Part shown: one piece after another, positions 24,401-38,200 of the stretch
How positions within the stretch are numbered: position 1 is the first letter of the stretch
Layout of the letters: every line of letters starts with the position of its first letter
DNA from: Tenrec ecaudatus
Lineage: Eukaryota > Chordata > Mammalia > Afrosoricida > Tenrecidae
DNA length: 64,000 bases
Reading direction: 5' to 3'
Assembly (NCBI RefSeq): GCF_050624435.1
Contig: NC_134539.1
Span: 44,672,001-44,736,000, forward strand
The notes under the pieces: model-generated
Told to the model about the DNA's origin: nothing
The model's input: only the letters and a program-made list of their open reading frames with translations
The model's database searches: none
Translations under genes and position numbers: made by a program

Positions 24401-27400
24401 GCTGCAGGAGGCAAGTACCTAGCAATTGGGGCCTCAATGCTTCAACAGATCATTTTTTGGTATACACACGTTGAATAGTGCCTTTTTTAAAAAAATGAAA
24501 TCTGCTTTCAGAATTGGCATGTTTTTCTGTATGGTATCTACCGCTTTTATAATTAACCTGTACCTGAATAATCACCCCCAAGTGGCTTCAAATAATAATT
24601 ACATAGTTTCTGTGATCCAGGAGTGTAGGGGGATGTCTTAGCTGGCTGATTTTGACTTGAGAAAAACCTTTCTACTCCATAAAGAGTTAAACAGCTCTGG
24701 AAACTCACTGGGGCAGTTCTACCCTGCCCTATGGGGCTGCTGGGAGTCAATAGCTAGGTGATTTGATTTACAATCTCTTTGGATGTTGTATTTTATCTGA
24801 TGAGAACTTGACTGAGACTAGAGAAATTGTTCCAAAGTGAGTCATGTGACTTGCAACTTGGTACTGGTAGTTGGCTGGGGGACTTGATTCCTCCTAAACT
24901 TCTCCCAGCCTGCTTGAGTGTCCTCATTACACGACTGCCTTCCCTTTCCCCTTATATGAGTAATACAGGAGAACAAGATAAAAGCCATGCAATGGCTCTA
25001 TAATGAGCCACGTGAGCCACCTACTGTCACTGGTGCTAGCACTAGTACAGTGTTGGGGAGACCCACACGAACCAAATGCATGCCATCCAGTTGATTCGGA
25101 CTCTGACTGGCCCTGTAAAAGGTTTCTGAGACTGGTAGTCTTTACTTGAACCAGCCCTACGATTGGCAGGCCAATGTTTTAACCCAGAAACACGTGGCTC
25201 TTTATAGTGTGGGAAAGGTTGTGCTTTAAAAATGTCAGTGCTGTGAGGAGGCAAGGTCATGGGAGGGAGCCTTGGGGGCTGGTTCGTGTAGCCTCAGAGT
25301 CGTCGTTCAGATGAAGTGGGTCCAGGATGGCGAGGCTCTTTGTCCCACAGGAGCGCGGGGATGTGCTGCTCGGTGTCTCTCTACAGGTGGCGTCCAGCTG
25401 CATGTACTAATCTGGCCCCATGGTTGTTGTTTTTTGTTTTTAAGGGAGCTGCTCTTTATTCTTTCCCTCTGGTGGCTTTAAAGACCTCAAACTCGTGAGT
25501 GACAGAGCAGTGAGACTCCAGGGAGCATCCTGTTCCCCACAGCACTCCATCCTTCCCCTGCTGGCTCCCGTCACTAGCAGCCACAGTGGTGTGCTGCCTT
25601 TCATTGCTGGTGCATGGCCACTGCTTCTCTGTTCTGTGGGCTTTGGCGGTCCTGGCTGGCCTTGGAGCCCTTGTTAGGCTCCCGTCATCTCTGGGCAGAA
25701 ATAGATGATCAGGAAGAAGCCACTGAACACCCACACAGTTGTGTCTTAAAGTCATCTCCCCACACCTCCCATGTGTTCAATAAACTCACTGCTATTGAGT
25801 CTCTACCTTATAGGGGAGGATAGAAGTCCTATGGGTTTCCGAGACCATAACTCTCTTATAGGAGTAAATAACCTGGCCTCTTTCTTTCCTGAGGATCAGG
25901 TAGTAGTTTTGAAATGCCACTTTGCGGTTGGCAACCTCTTTGAACCCCACTTCACCACTAAGGCTGAAAAGTTTTGGTCTGGCTGCCAGCCCAGCCGCAT
26001 GCCAAGCAAAGCCTGCTTCCGTTATCCATTGGATACAGCTTTCAATTTAAAGCCCACTGAAGAGTTTTAACATAATAGACTATTGAATTGAACTGTTGAT
26101 TTTATGGACACCTGTATATAATGAGGGTGCTTTAAAAAGTTAGGAAAAATTGAATTTAAAGATTAAAAACCTTCTCAATGTGAAGAAAGCTGATGGTGCC
26201 CAGCTATCAAAAGATACAGCGTCTGGGGTCTTAAAGGCTCGAAGATAAACAAGTGGCCATCTGGCTCAGAAGCAACAAAGCCCACATGGAAGAAACACGC
26301 CAGCCTGTGTGACCACGAGCTGTTGAAGGGATCAGGTATCAAGCATCAAGGAACAAAAAATCATACCATTGAAAATGTGGGTGAGTGCAGAGTGGAGATT
26401 CAAAGCCCAGTGGTAGCCAACCGGACACCCCTTGCCGAGGGGTTGTGGGGGGGAGGAGATGAGCCAGTCACGGTAGCAAAGATGAAACATATAACTTTCC
26501 TCTAGTTCTTAAATACTTCCTCCTCCCTCCCAACCCCCCCCACTATCATGATCCCAATTCTACCTTACAAATCTGGCTAGACCAGAGGATGTACATAGGC
26601 ACAGATAGCAACTGGGAATCCAGGACAGATGACTCTTCCAGGACCAGTGGTGAGAGTGGTGATGCCTGGAGGGTGGAGAGAACATAGGGTAGGAAGGGGG
26701 AACTGATTACAGGAATCTACGTATGGCCTCCTCCCTGGGGGATGGACAGCAGAGAAGAAGGTGGGGGAGATGTCGGGCAGTGTAATATATGACACAATAA
26801 TTTATGAAGGGTGAAGGGTTCATGAGGTAGGGAGGAGTGGGGAGGGAGGGGGAAAATGAGCAGCAGATATTAAGGGCTCAAGCAGAAGGCAAATGTTTTG
26901 AGAATGTTGATGGCAACAAATGTACATATGTTCTTGACACAGTGGATGTATGTATGGATTGTGATAAGAATTGTATGAGCCCCCAATAAAATGATTTTTA
27001 AAAGCCTTCTTAATGTAAACTTGATCAAGTTTTATGAGTGATGATATTAGCTACTTAGTCCGTCCCTATAGAATTTGAAGATCCTGGCTTCCACTTGGGT
27101 CCTAGCAGTTTGGGCGGTGGGCAAAGCGGCAACTGCCAGGCAACCCAGCTTCAAGAAAGCTCTGTGGGCCCTGTGGTCCTCAGGGATCTGGCAAGTGCCC
27201 TCCCCACAGGGTGTGTCCAGAAGGAAGGTCAGCTGGGCTGAAGGGGGTGGTGAAGGAGGAGCTCAGGCGAGGCTGTCAGTAAAGCTCACCTGCACAAGTG
27301 GAGATGGAGACAACAAGGGCAGCAGGAAAGAAAAACGGGAACAAAGATAAGACAGGCTCAAGTAGCTAACCAGGAAACTAAAGATTTATGTGCTGAAAAT

Positions 27401-29166
27401 GGAGAAATGAAAAACAAGGAGAGGACAGTCTCTAATGAAGCAGGAGAAAAATAAGCCAATTCTGATCAATGTTTATCATGTCTTATCTGTGGGTCCTGTT
27501 ACCCCTTCTTGTAAATCCAGAGGAACATTTTCATAAATTATTTTGTAAATGCACGTTTTTTAGCAGTTTAAAAACATTTTTAACAAGAAAGAAATCCCAC
27601 TTCATCCCACTTTGTAATTGTAAATGGTTTTTTTAAAAGATGTGAAGTAATTTTCTGGTTGTTTACAGTTTGGTACAACCAGAAAATAGTGGGATGTTGA
27701 ATTGTGGGAAGATCTGACTGTTGTGGGTATCAACATAACATTCCATGGGATGGGGGAATACATAATACAGACATACTTAATGGAAATTTGGAGTCACTGT
27801 AATGCACTTGTATAACTTGAACATCTAAAATTTTGTTTCCTTGTTTGCTTCTTAATATGTCTGAAAACCATTCTGTCATGGCTTTCTCAGCAGTTCTGTG
27901 TGTATTCTGCAACACCATTGTTAGCGGTAGTCCAGTTTTCCTGATAACCTTTGCTATATGCTGTGAAGGGTCGAACATTTGAGTGTAATGTTGGACATTA
28001 AATTGTGAATTAGTGGGACTTAAGATGTAACATCTTATTAACATTTGAAGATAATGGTACTTGATAAAATTTGTCTCCAAATTTAAAGCTGAAAAGTCAC
28101 TGGAATTTATATCTGCATGCCACTTTAGGATTTTGGAGTGTGCATTAAGAATTATGTAAAAATTGTTCAGAATGTCTTTGTACTGATCTCAAAACAAAAT
28201 GCCAGGTACAAAAGACAAAAATGAGAGTTGAAGATCCCAGGAATTTAACCATCTTAATCAAGTAATTTTACCTTGTTAAAGAACTAAAATGTCAAAAGGA
28301 GCCACAACAAAACTAGCATATATGTCTAATGATTTCTCATTGAAACCTGGCAAAATTGACGTAGTTTGAGAGGAGCAAGTAGGAGTATTGGTGTGGTAAG
28401 GACTCTCGTGAAGTTTCCCAGGCTTTTTTTCTGCTAAAATTTGATTGACTTTCTCTAAATAATCTCATAATACATAAATGCTATTTTTTTGGACCATCAG
28501 AAAGCCAATAAGCCAAGTGCCGTGAACATCCCACCAAAGCGGTTGCACTGACCTTGTCTCTTGACTGATCAATTCACTCTTCTGTTTGGGGCCGCTTCCA
28601 TCTCTTGGTAGCCATGGCTTTTATTTTGTGCTTTGTCTTCAAGATCGTACTGGTAAAGCCATGTTTCAGCTCCAATGAGAATTCTTCCCCCAAAATGCTT
28701 TGAAATTGATGTCACGTGTTAAAAATTTCTATCAAAAGTTGTGCTTCTGTCTGCAGCAGATCTGGGCACAACAGTTTTGGGCATTCAGCAGAAAGTTTGT
28801 TCGGCTTGAATTTTCCCATCAGACTTGTGTAACCTAAACCGCTTGAACGTTAGGGTGTTAGATAGTGTGTCTGTTACTAACCTGTGGTCCTCTTCAGTTG
28901 GGGCGCAGGCATCGTCAGTATCATTGTTCCTTAAACACATGCCCCATTTGTAAACTGCTACGTTCTTTGGGGTGGGCGCCCACAAGCTTTTTGTTGTTGT
29001 TCATGTGACATTATTTCTCTAAAAAAATTATTGGGGGCACTTAAATCTCTCATAACAATCCATATATCAATCCAAAATCCATGTATTAAGCACATTTGTA
29101 CATCATCATTTCTAAAACATTTTCTTTGTACTTGAGCCCTGGTATCACTCCTCCTCTCTACCCCCC

Positions 29167-29217
<51 letters not shown>

Positions 29218-32200
29218 CACCCCACCCCTGGCTTTTTGTAAAGCATCACTGATTTCCTCGTTCTTCTATTGAAGCTTCATCATAAATTTGATGTTTGTCA
29301 GTGCTTCAGTTAGCAGAATTCATGCTCCAGTGAGGACTCTTTTCAAACCAATTTCTTAATTTTCTTAGTGCCTCAAACTAAATCTTGTTGCGATGTGTTG
29401 TAAGTTAGCAGAGTTTATGTTGGTACAAAAATATTTTGAAATCTGCAGTTTTTTCGTAGTAATCGTTTTCCATGTACTTTTTGAAGAACCCTCTTACAAT
29501 GTTTGTGTAAGACCTAAATCACATAACTTTCTATATTATGGAATGCTGTGGACAGTGAGTAGTGCATATTTGGACAGAGCTTGCATTGGTTTGTGCTAGT
29601 CATCCAGCCATGATATTTTAAAACTATCTGTTGAAACTTGCATAATTAATTGTTTTTAGTATTTAATTGTATAAGAAAAAATAAACTAACATTGAAGAAG
29701 TTGGATTATCACAAGAACACTCAATTGCGGACCTAGTCATTTAAAAAAGTCTTAGAAATCTTACGTAAAGGTGCTGTGTAAAGATACTTGAATGTAATGT
29801 ACTAAACATTCAGTTATTACGAACATAATATACAATCTATATCTGCTGAACTGAAATCACTACTTTGATTATAGCACTGAGCTAGAGTAGTAGAGGATGC
29901 ATGGAGTGACCGCTGTAGGGAGCAGTTTCCTTTGATTTTAGTTGGATGGTATGTTGGCACTATTTAAATGATTTTGGTATTAGGACAATGGGGAAAGGGA
30001 CAGGGACATGACAAAGGAAGTTGAAGAAAAGGGTAACTGACCATCTTTTGTGTTGGTCATTTTAAGACTATGCCCATGGATTTTCTGTTGGGATGGTGGA
30101 GGTGGGGCGGGTTTGGAATAAAAGCTGGGTCGTTTATGTTTAACATTAGATAGATATATGCTTTCAAATGTATGGCTAGAAAAGTGGTATTTTGTGTTTT
30201 CAGTGTTAACCGTGCTTTGTCTCCGGTCTAATGGATGATAAACTCACATTCTTTGGGAGAAAATAAGTAGCAAATTGAAAGTTAATGCCTTACCTGCTGA
30301 TGAGCCTTGGATAAGGAGCTCCTGGTCCCTGACTGACACTGCATACAGGCAGTGACGTGTTAGCAACTTTCGGTATAGGTGCAGCTAGCTACTCCTCTCC
30401 CATGCCTAGTACATTAAAAATCTGAGGTGCATATAGTGATTGGTAATAACAAACAGGGACTTCTTGCAGTTTCATATAAAGTTTAAGCACGCATCAAGAA
30501 AACATCCCAACCTAGTGCTGCCCAAGCCCACAAGTCCAACATTAGCCCATATGTCCAACATCAACCCACAAAGCCCTCCTCCATCTCACAAAACACACGC
30601 AACGACACCGACTGCAGGAGGAAAGCCAAGTCAGTGAGTGTGTACGCATCTCAGCGCTGGCAGAGACCCCTGCTGCTCCAGCACCCAGGGCTGCATCAGG
30701 GTAGGTCCATGCGGCTTCTCCTTGGGGGTGTCTAGCAGAAAGTGAGTCTTGCCAGCTGAAGTAGGGAACTGGCTAAGGCAGCTGCACCCTGGTCCGATCA
30801 TTAGAAACAAGAGACCCTAGAATGCTAAAGGTGAGGCTCACGGAGCCATTTATCTCTCCGTCCTTCAGTTATCCTCACATGTGTTTGTTGGCCAAGTTGG
30901 CACAATAAACTTTAACTCAGCATAGGAAAGTACACTTTATACAAAGACATACATTTTGACTGACATTAGATGGAAATAATACCTACCTAGTCCAACTTAA
31001 TGTATATGGGGGATACCAAAAAACACTGCATACCCCCCTCCCCAAAACAACCTGTGTTTTACAAAACAAGTACTCTCCATTACACTTAATACATTTGTCA
31101 AATCTGTGATACCATTCATGGAAACATTTTTCAAACTCATCTGTTTGGATGGCTGGCAGCACCTCCCTTGTTTTTTTTCCTTCACCCTTTGTACTTCGTC
31201 AAATTGCTGTCCTTTCCTATCCCCCTGCCTTTGAAACAAGAAGTTTCATGGAGTGAGGTCAAGTGAATAAAAAGGTGTGTGGGGCAAGAGAGGCAAGCTC
31301 TATTTTGCCAAAAACTGGCACACTGAGATGGCCTTGTGGGCAAGTACATTGTGGCTAAACCAGTCCCTCGCCTGCCACAAATTAGGCAGTTTTTTTTTTT
31401 GTCACACACGGTTAAGCAATCTTTTCAGAACTTCCAAAGGGAAACCTTGATTAGCTCTGACATGGTGGTTGACATTTTTGTCCCTGCGGGTAGTTGAAGG
31501 ACCTCCAGAACAAGGTTTATAATCAATTGAAATTTCGCTTTTTTTTGAAATGAGAAAACCACTTATACACTTGAGTTTTTCCCATATTGCTGTCCTTGTA
31601 AGGAAACAAAATTTCACAGCTGGATGCTGTTCTTTGACATCAGCCATCACAACAACAAGGTTCAAGTGAAACTGCTTTTCACTGTGGCCAGAGAGAACCT
31701 TCCCAGATGGTGCCACTACGTGCACTGATTCAGTGAGTTGCTATGTGCTCACCTAGAGGGAAACATGCATGCTATTAAAGCTCCACTGAGTGGGGTTTTT
31801 TTCTGGGAGATGGTGGTGGGGTTTGTTTGTTTTTTGGTGCATCTAGCTCTGAGGACAGATTTAGGAATGGAACTTGTAAGTATTCCAAGACTGCCACTCT
31901 GAGATCCATCCTGTTGCAGACACTTAGTAACAGGAGCATTGACAGGAGGTACAGCACAATAGAGCTATATCCATTCCCAGCCATAACCTCACAAGAAAAA
32001 CGATGCCCCACATTAGTGCCTCTTTTTCACAGCCTGCCGAAAGAAGTTGTGTGTGTTTCCCAGTCCTCTTAGAAAGCAGACTCATCCATTAAGCTAGGGA
32101 AATTTTAAGTAAAGTTACCTATCAGCCATTCTGCAGCAAATACCTTATGGTTGAGTTGCCTATAGTACATCCAGGGTGGACAGCTGCATATAAAGTAGGG

Positions 32201-35200
32201 AGTGGAGTATGCATCTCTTACGATCAAGAGAGAGATCTGGGTGATTATTGAAACTTGGAGTAGATGTCATGGAAACTCACTGTCATGGAGTCTGTACTGA
32301 TTCACCCTTCACCCACTTTTCTGTTGTCTGTCCCCCAGGGAGGAGGTCACATGTAGATTCTTGCAATTGGTTCTCCCTTTCCAACCCACCCTCCGTCTAC
32401 CCTCCCAGTACCGCCACTCATACTCCTGAAGGGATCATCCACCCTGGATTCCCTGTGTTTTTGGTTCCTATCTGTACCAGTGTACATCCACAGGTCTAAC
32501 CAGGCTTGCAAGGTAGAATTGGGATCACGATAGTGGGGAGGAGTGGGGGAAGCATTTAGGAGCTAGAGGAAAGTTGTATTTTTCATCCTTGCTACATGGC
32601 ACCCTGACTGGCTCGTCTCCTCCCAGAGACCCTTCTGTAAGGGGATGACCAGTGGCCTACAAATGGGCTTTGGGTCTCCACTCTGCACACACCCCCCATT
32701 CACTTCCCATAGACATTTTCTTCATGATACTAGTTGCAAATACCTCAGTGTATGACATCACTCTACTTCCTTGGTTCCCTGCTTCCATTCACCCTTTCTT
32801 GCCTCTGAACTTTGCATTGGGGCTAGCACTGCCCTTTTGGTTGTTTGGTTGATTGTTTTATTATTATTAAAATATTTTATTGGGGCTTTTACAGCTCTTA
32901 TAACAATCCATACATCAGTTGTATCGAGCATATTTGTAAATATGTTGCCATCATTTTCTAGATAATTATTTTATATTGAGCCGTTGGTCCTCTTTTCCCC
33001 ACCCCCACCCTTGTCACTCCTTGATAAATTATAAATAATTATTATTTTCATATCTTACACCAACCGTTGTCCCCACTCCCGTGTAGTTTCTGTTGTTTGT
33101 GCCCCGGAGGGTGATTGATTGTTTCAAGGGGCGAATTTCTCAAAGGTGTTGCTGCTTGCTTATGTGACCTGCCTGTGGATTCACTGGGAGGAAAGTTTCC
33201 TTGAGGGAGTTCAGTTCCAGGTTAGAAGAGTTTAAAGGCCATAATCTCAGGGATTCTGCAGATCTTTATCATACCAACAGGTCTAGTGGTTTTTGTGATG
33301 TTGTTGTTGTTTTCTTTATATTTTTCTGGGATCTTCATTTTGACCCTGATCTAGAGCAGTTGGTCGTGGTAGCCAGCATCTTCTAGCTATTCCTGTCGCA
33401 AGGTCACATGGTCCATTAGTCTTTTGAACTAATTGCTTTCTCTCTCTCTTCTCCAAACAAGGAGAAACCAATAGTTATTATAGGTTTTCACTCAATAAGA
33501 GCAACTTAATGGAATTATGGGGTAGGTTCTTGAGGTAGTTAGTTTATTGTGCCAACCTGGCCAATAAACACATGCAGGGTTAATTGAAGGGCAGAGGGAT
33601 AAATGGCTCAGTGAGCCTCACGGGTCTCTTGCTTTGTGATGGTCGGACCAGGGTTCAGCTGCCCTTCCCAGTTCCTTGCTTCAACTGGCAAGGCTCACTT
33701 CCTGCGAGACATCCCTGAGGAGAAGCCACATCGACCTACCCTGATGTAGCCCTGGCTGCTGGAGCAGCTGTGTGGAGACCCCTGCCAGTGCTGAGATGCT
33801 TACACACTCACTGACTCGGCTTTCCTCCTGCAGTTGGCATCATTGTGTCTGTTTTGTGAGATGGAGGAGGACTTTGTGGATTGGTGTTGGACATATGGGT
33901 TAATGTTGGACTTGTGGGCTTGGGTAGCACTGGGTTGGGATGTTGTCTTGATGTGTACTTAGCTTTATATAAAACTCTTGTACATGACTTTCTGTGGACT
34001 TGTTTCTCTAAAGTGCCCAGACTGACAGCACTGTAGTGTGGAAAGCAGCAAAATGAGTTGGTGCTTCAGTTTGCAGCACTCTTGTGTTTAACCCTTGAAT
34101 AATAGGTGTGGGGCTATAATTGTGCAGTTAATTCTTTGGAAAAGTATGAGAGAGAAAAATAAGGGGAAGTAGCTAATATAAGACAAAAAATCATTTGTTT
34201 TTTTCCCCATGATAATTGAACCTGTGTGATTAGAAATGAGTTCACTTTGAGGGGGGAGATTGGAAATGGATAGAGGGCATAATAAATTTAGCAAGGTACT
34301 TGGGAACTCTGGAGGAAGTAGAGGACTGGTGGGATGAATTCGACTTGAATCAAAGGGATACCTCCTTTATTCAATATATGGAAGCTTAGGTAGCTCTGGA
34401 TGTAACAGAGTGTGTTAGTGGCAGGAAATTGAGCAGGTGAGTTCCTTTGATGAGCTATGATTTTAATGAAGTACAAAAAGTATACGGGTCTGCAGAGAGA
34501 ATGGGTGTGTCTATCGGGAATCTGGTTTAAAGGAGAGTATTGAAGTTTCAAATACCCTCCTGGAGGAAGGAGAAGGTTAACGAGGGAAACAGATCGAATT
34601 TAACTTGTTTTCCCCCAGTAGCATTGATAAGACTGGATTTAAATGAGGAAAGTCAGTTGCTCATAGATGGAAGATTGACAGGAGAGTAGAGCAGTCATCC
34701 CCAAACACCAAACTCATTGCCATTGCATACCCACCCTATAGGACAGGGTGACTCATACCCATAAGTTTCCGAAACTCTTTATGGGAGTAGAAAGCCGTCC
34801 TTCTCCCGATGAGATGCTGGTGGTTCTGAACTGCTGTCCTTAAGATGAGCTGCCTATCGCATAATCACTGGTTGAAATATATATTCTGTATTGAGTACTG
34901 ATAGAAATAATTTCAGTTGTGTTGATATAGGTGTCAACTTTTGTCTTTTGACCTTACAGACCACCGGAAAGGTCTTAGACACCCTAAGGACTCTCTGGAT
35001 TACACTTTGTGTCTGAGCATAGTATATACCTTATATACTCATGTATAAAGTGAGTTTTTTAGCACCAAAAAAATGTGCTGAGAAACTGGGGTTTGGCTTA
35101 TACACGGGTCAGTGCCGTTCCTCCACTGTTCATTCAAAGCCCCGCTGACACTGCAGGGTTTTGAATGTTTGTTTACTCACATCTAACCAATCAGAGCCAT

Positions 35201-38200
35201 CCTGAAATGACGTGGACGGCTCCAATTTGCAGAAGCACCCGTAGTGATTCACTTATGCCGGCAGCTGAACTGGTAAGGATGTGTCTGTGGCTGCGCTCCG
35301 TCTCTCCCCTCTGGTCTCTGTGTTAATTCACATCCTGCATTTCCCACCCTAGGCTGATACTTGAGTCCATCAATTTTTCTGGTTTCCCAGGTAATAATTA
35401 GGTACCTCAGCTTATACTCAGGTCAGTTTTTATTCAAGTATATACGGTAAGTTAACAAAATGATCCTTCAGGTTACCTGAGAAATCTAGAAAGAAGCATT
35501 AGTGAATGGTAGGTATGAGTTGTTGAGTTCTGTACCTGTTATTAGATGCCATTGAGTTTGATCCAGGTGTGCCAGAGTGAAGCCAAGCTCTGTAGGATGT
35601 TCAGGGCTGTGGCCTTTCAGAAGCAGATTATCAGGACTGTCATCTGGGTGCCTCTGTGTGAGTTCTAACCACCAACCACTCACTAATGGTCTAGTGCTTA
35701 ACCATTTGTGTCACCTAGTGACTCTTTCAGTGTTAGTGAATGGTAGATAAAATCAGAAATAGCCGGATACATGTTCTTTGAAGTACAAGTGAACCACAGG
35801 CATGTGAAATTGAGGCACTTCTTCTGCTTGTTTAATTTCAGACCATACCTAGCATAGAGCTAAATATCTGTTAAGCAAAAAAAAATACTAAATCTAATAA
35901 CCATGGAAGTCATATCCGAGCCTATCAACAGAGTTGAGATCAGATTTTCTGAATGTTGAATTTTAAAGGCTACTGATTTTTTTACCTTTGAAATTTAGAA
36001 CAGCAGGAAGTAATGAACTGAAATTCTTGTAATGGGTTTCTACTTTAGGAAGCATCAGAATTTCCATATTAGTGTTGATTGGTTTGAGGAAGATCTGAAA
36101 TGACAAGCAAGGGTGATCCATATGGTATTTACAAAATACTCCTTAAATAGCTTTGTGATTTGGGCCAGGCAATTTAAGCATTTTACTATTTTCTCATGGA
36201 CAAAATTGAGTGTACAGTATTGTCATTTGTCCCAGAGTTTTGGGGATTATGTGAATTTGTATAGGCCAATATTCCTTAAGCTATGGAAGCTTTGTGTGCA
36301 TGTGTGTGCATATCACGTTTTTTGTATTGAAAAACTCATTGTATCATGTCAGAAAATTTTTCACATAAGTTTAAGAACTATCAATTTAAACAGCTTTCTA
36401 ACTCTTAGGACTGTAAAGTACTGAAACTAGTTAAACCACATGAAAAACCCGGTCTCCTTGCCCTTTTTTTGGTTGCGTGCTACCCAGTGATTTGACTTCA
36501 AAAATTGATTGACTCATGGCTTTCTAAGCCTGACCCAGTTGTCTTACAATATCAGGCATAGCAGAGGCCATAAAGGTCATCGTCTTTGGTCCTTAGTTCA
36601 CAGATGCAGCTGAGGGAATCCAGGGCACATCTTAAGACGTTTTAAGTAGTCCAGTGGTTGTCTCCCTTGGCTGAACTTTGGACCCATCTTGCAAAGATTA
36701 ATTTAGGAGCCCTGGTGGTACAGTGGGTGTGCACGCGTGGCTGCTACTGAACCCCTCATCACCTGCCATTCTGGAGGAACTCAGTTTCAGTAAAGACTTT
36801 GGTTCCACAGAGCAGTTGGTTCTTTTACTCCGTCCTACAGGATTGTTGTGAGTCAGGATAACATAAGTGACAATAGATTACTTTGCTGTTGTTAGAGGGC
36901 CTGTCATATTGGTAAAGCTTTTTCAAAATAGTAATGTCCAGGCCGTACCCTCAGAAATTAGTTTTAATTAGTCCTTATGAAGGTGTCCTCTATTCCTAGT
37001 TAATGAGAATCCAAGCTTCTTTTTTCAAACTTTAATTTTAAAAATATCCAATCTGCTTAAAGATTTCTTTTTTAAATCTCTGTATATGTCATAGATCCGT
37101 GGTTCTCAACCTTCCTAATGCCACAACCCTTAATACAGCTCCTCATGTTGTGGTGAGCCCCACCCAACCATAAAATTACTTTCATTGTTGCTTCATCACT
37201 GTAATTTTGCTACTGTTACGAATCGGGCGACCCCTGTGAAAGGGCCGTTTGTTCCCCAGGTTGAGAACCGCTGTAATAGATGGTGATGGAAGAACATGTA
37301 TGCCTGTCATGTATGATAATATGAATTAGTGGCTATTTTGGTATAAGATTGGAAGACATGATCTTTGAGAGTGAGGAGGCATTGATAATAAGACATGAGC
37401 ATATTTTATCATTTTGCAGATTCTGGGTAGGCACTTTTTATTTAGCTTTCTTTATGAAATCTTTTTCTTTCGTAGGTGAAAGCACTGAAGGAGAAGATTG
37501 AGTCTGAAAAGGGGAAAGATGCCTTTCCGGTAGCAGGCCAAAAATTAATTTATGCAGGTATGAAGTCAGTGCTGACCTTACTAACTCGTTTTGCCGCTCA
37601 TTGTGGCATCCCTTTCGTTTGAGGAATGGCTGTGCTGGGATTGCTTCTGCGACGAGCATGAATGTTACAGATGAAGCAGTGAGCACTTGAATGTGATAAT
37701 AATCAGACTCCCTTTACTCACGTTTGCCCTGCTGGTGTTTTCATTCAGGACTTGTAGTTTTGTGTGCTCTTGTAGGCATCGCATAACTGAATTTGTTCTT
37801 CTATTTGAAGTCTATTTTAATGACCAGAACTGGTTGAAGGGGATGGAGAACCTTACATGACCAAAGACCCTGTAAATAAATTACCCAAGCTTATCACTTA
37901 CTCTACTTGCTCCTGGGGTTTCCTGTTCCTCCTTTCTTAGTCCTTAGGTAAATTCTACTCTTGGTATCTCAAGTGGCTGATCACTCTCAGGCTTTCTTAC
38001 AGGTCGACCTACCTCTCCTTTGACTGAGGAGTGAGCCATGGGTGAGCTCATTTCTAGGCTTGCAGCAGTGTGTGTTTAACCAGAAAGCCTTGCTCTTTCT
38101 ATGATTGGGTTTTGTTCCACATTTTCCGCATTCTGCCCAGGACCTGCTACAATGTGATCTGTCCCTTTGAGAGCAGGTGGTAGCGGTACTCAGGCACCAT

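Larger units (their letters stand above)
28280..29420 (-). mobile_element. Mariner transposase remnant, antisense, interrupted by L1
   Basis: Reverse translation across frames gives [13 protein letters not shown], then [20 protein letters not shown], then [12 protein letters not shown], in the order of a mariner transposase catalytic core (the GDETW..YDPE region and the following DD34D part). The first catalytic Asp neighbourhood reads GAETW, so even the motif is degraded. 29225-29400 continues as the N-terminal region. The L1 fragment and (CA)n at 29018-29215 interrupt it. Non-functional. Confidence 0.7.
15428..37475 (+). other. RAD23B: RAD23B intron 1 (22 kb)
   Basis: Donor GTACGA, acceptor TTTCTTTCGTAG. 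It carries most of the transposon load, listed separately. The unlisted stretches (for example 15850-16960, 20190-22200, 29430-30460 and 35730-36700) show no gene. There is a MIR-like phrase near 16548 (GGTGCTCAATAAATGGAATG), a C-run near 16220 and AT-rich anonymous sequence. The large first intron matches human gene structure as I recall it. Confidence 0.9.

Noticed and set aside
28958-29215. Cys/Val repeat protein on the minus strand
   Set aside because: It is the translation of the (CA)n microsatellite.
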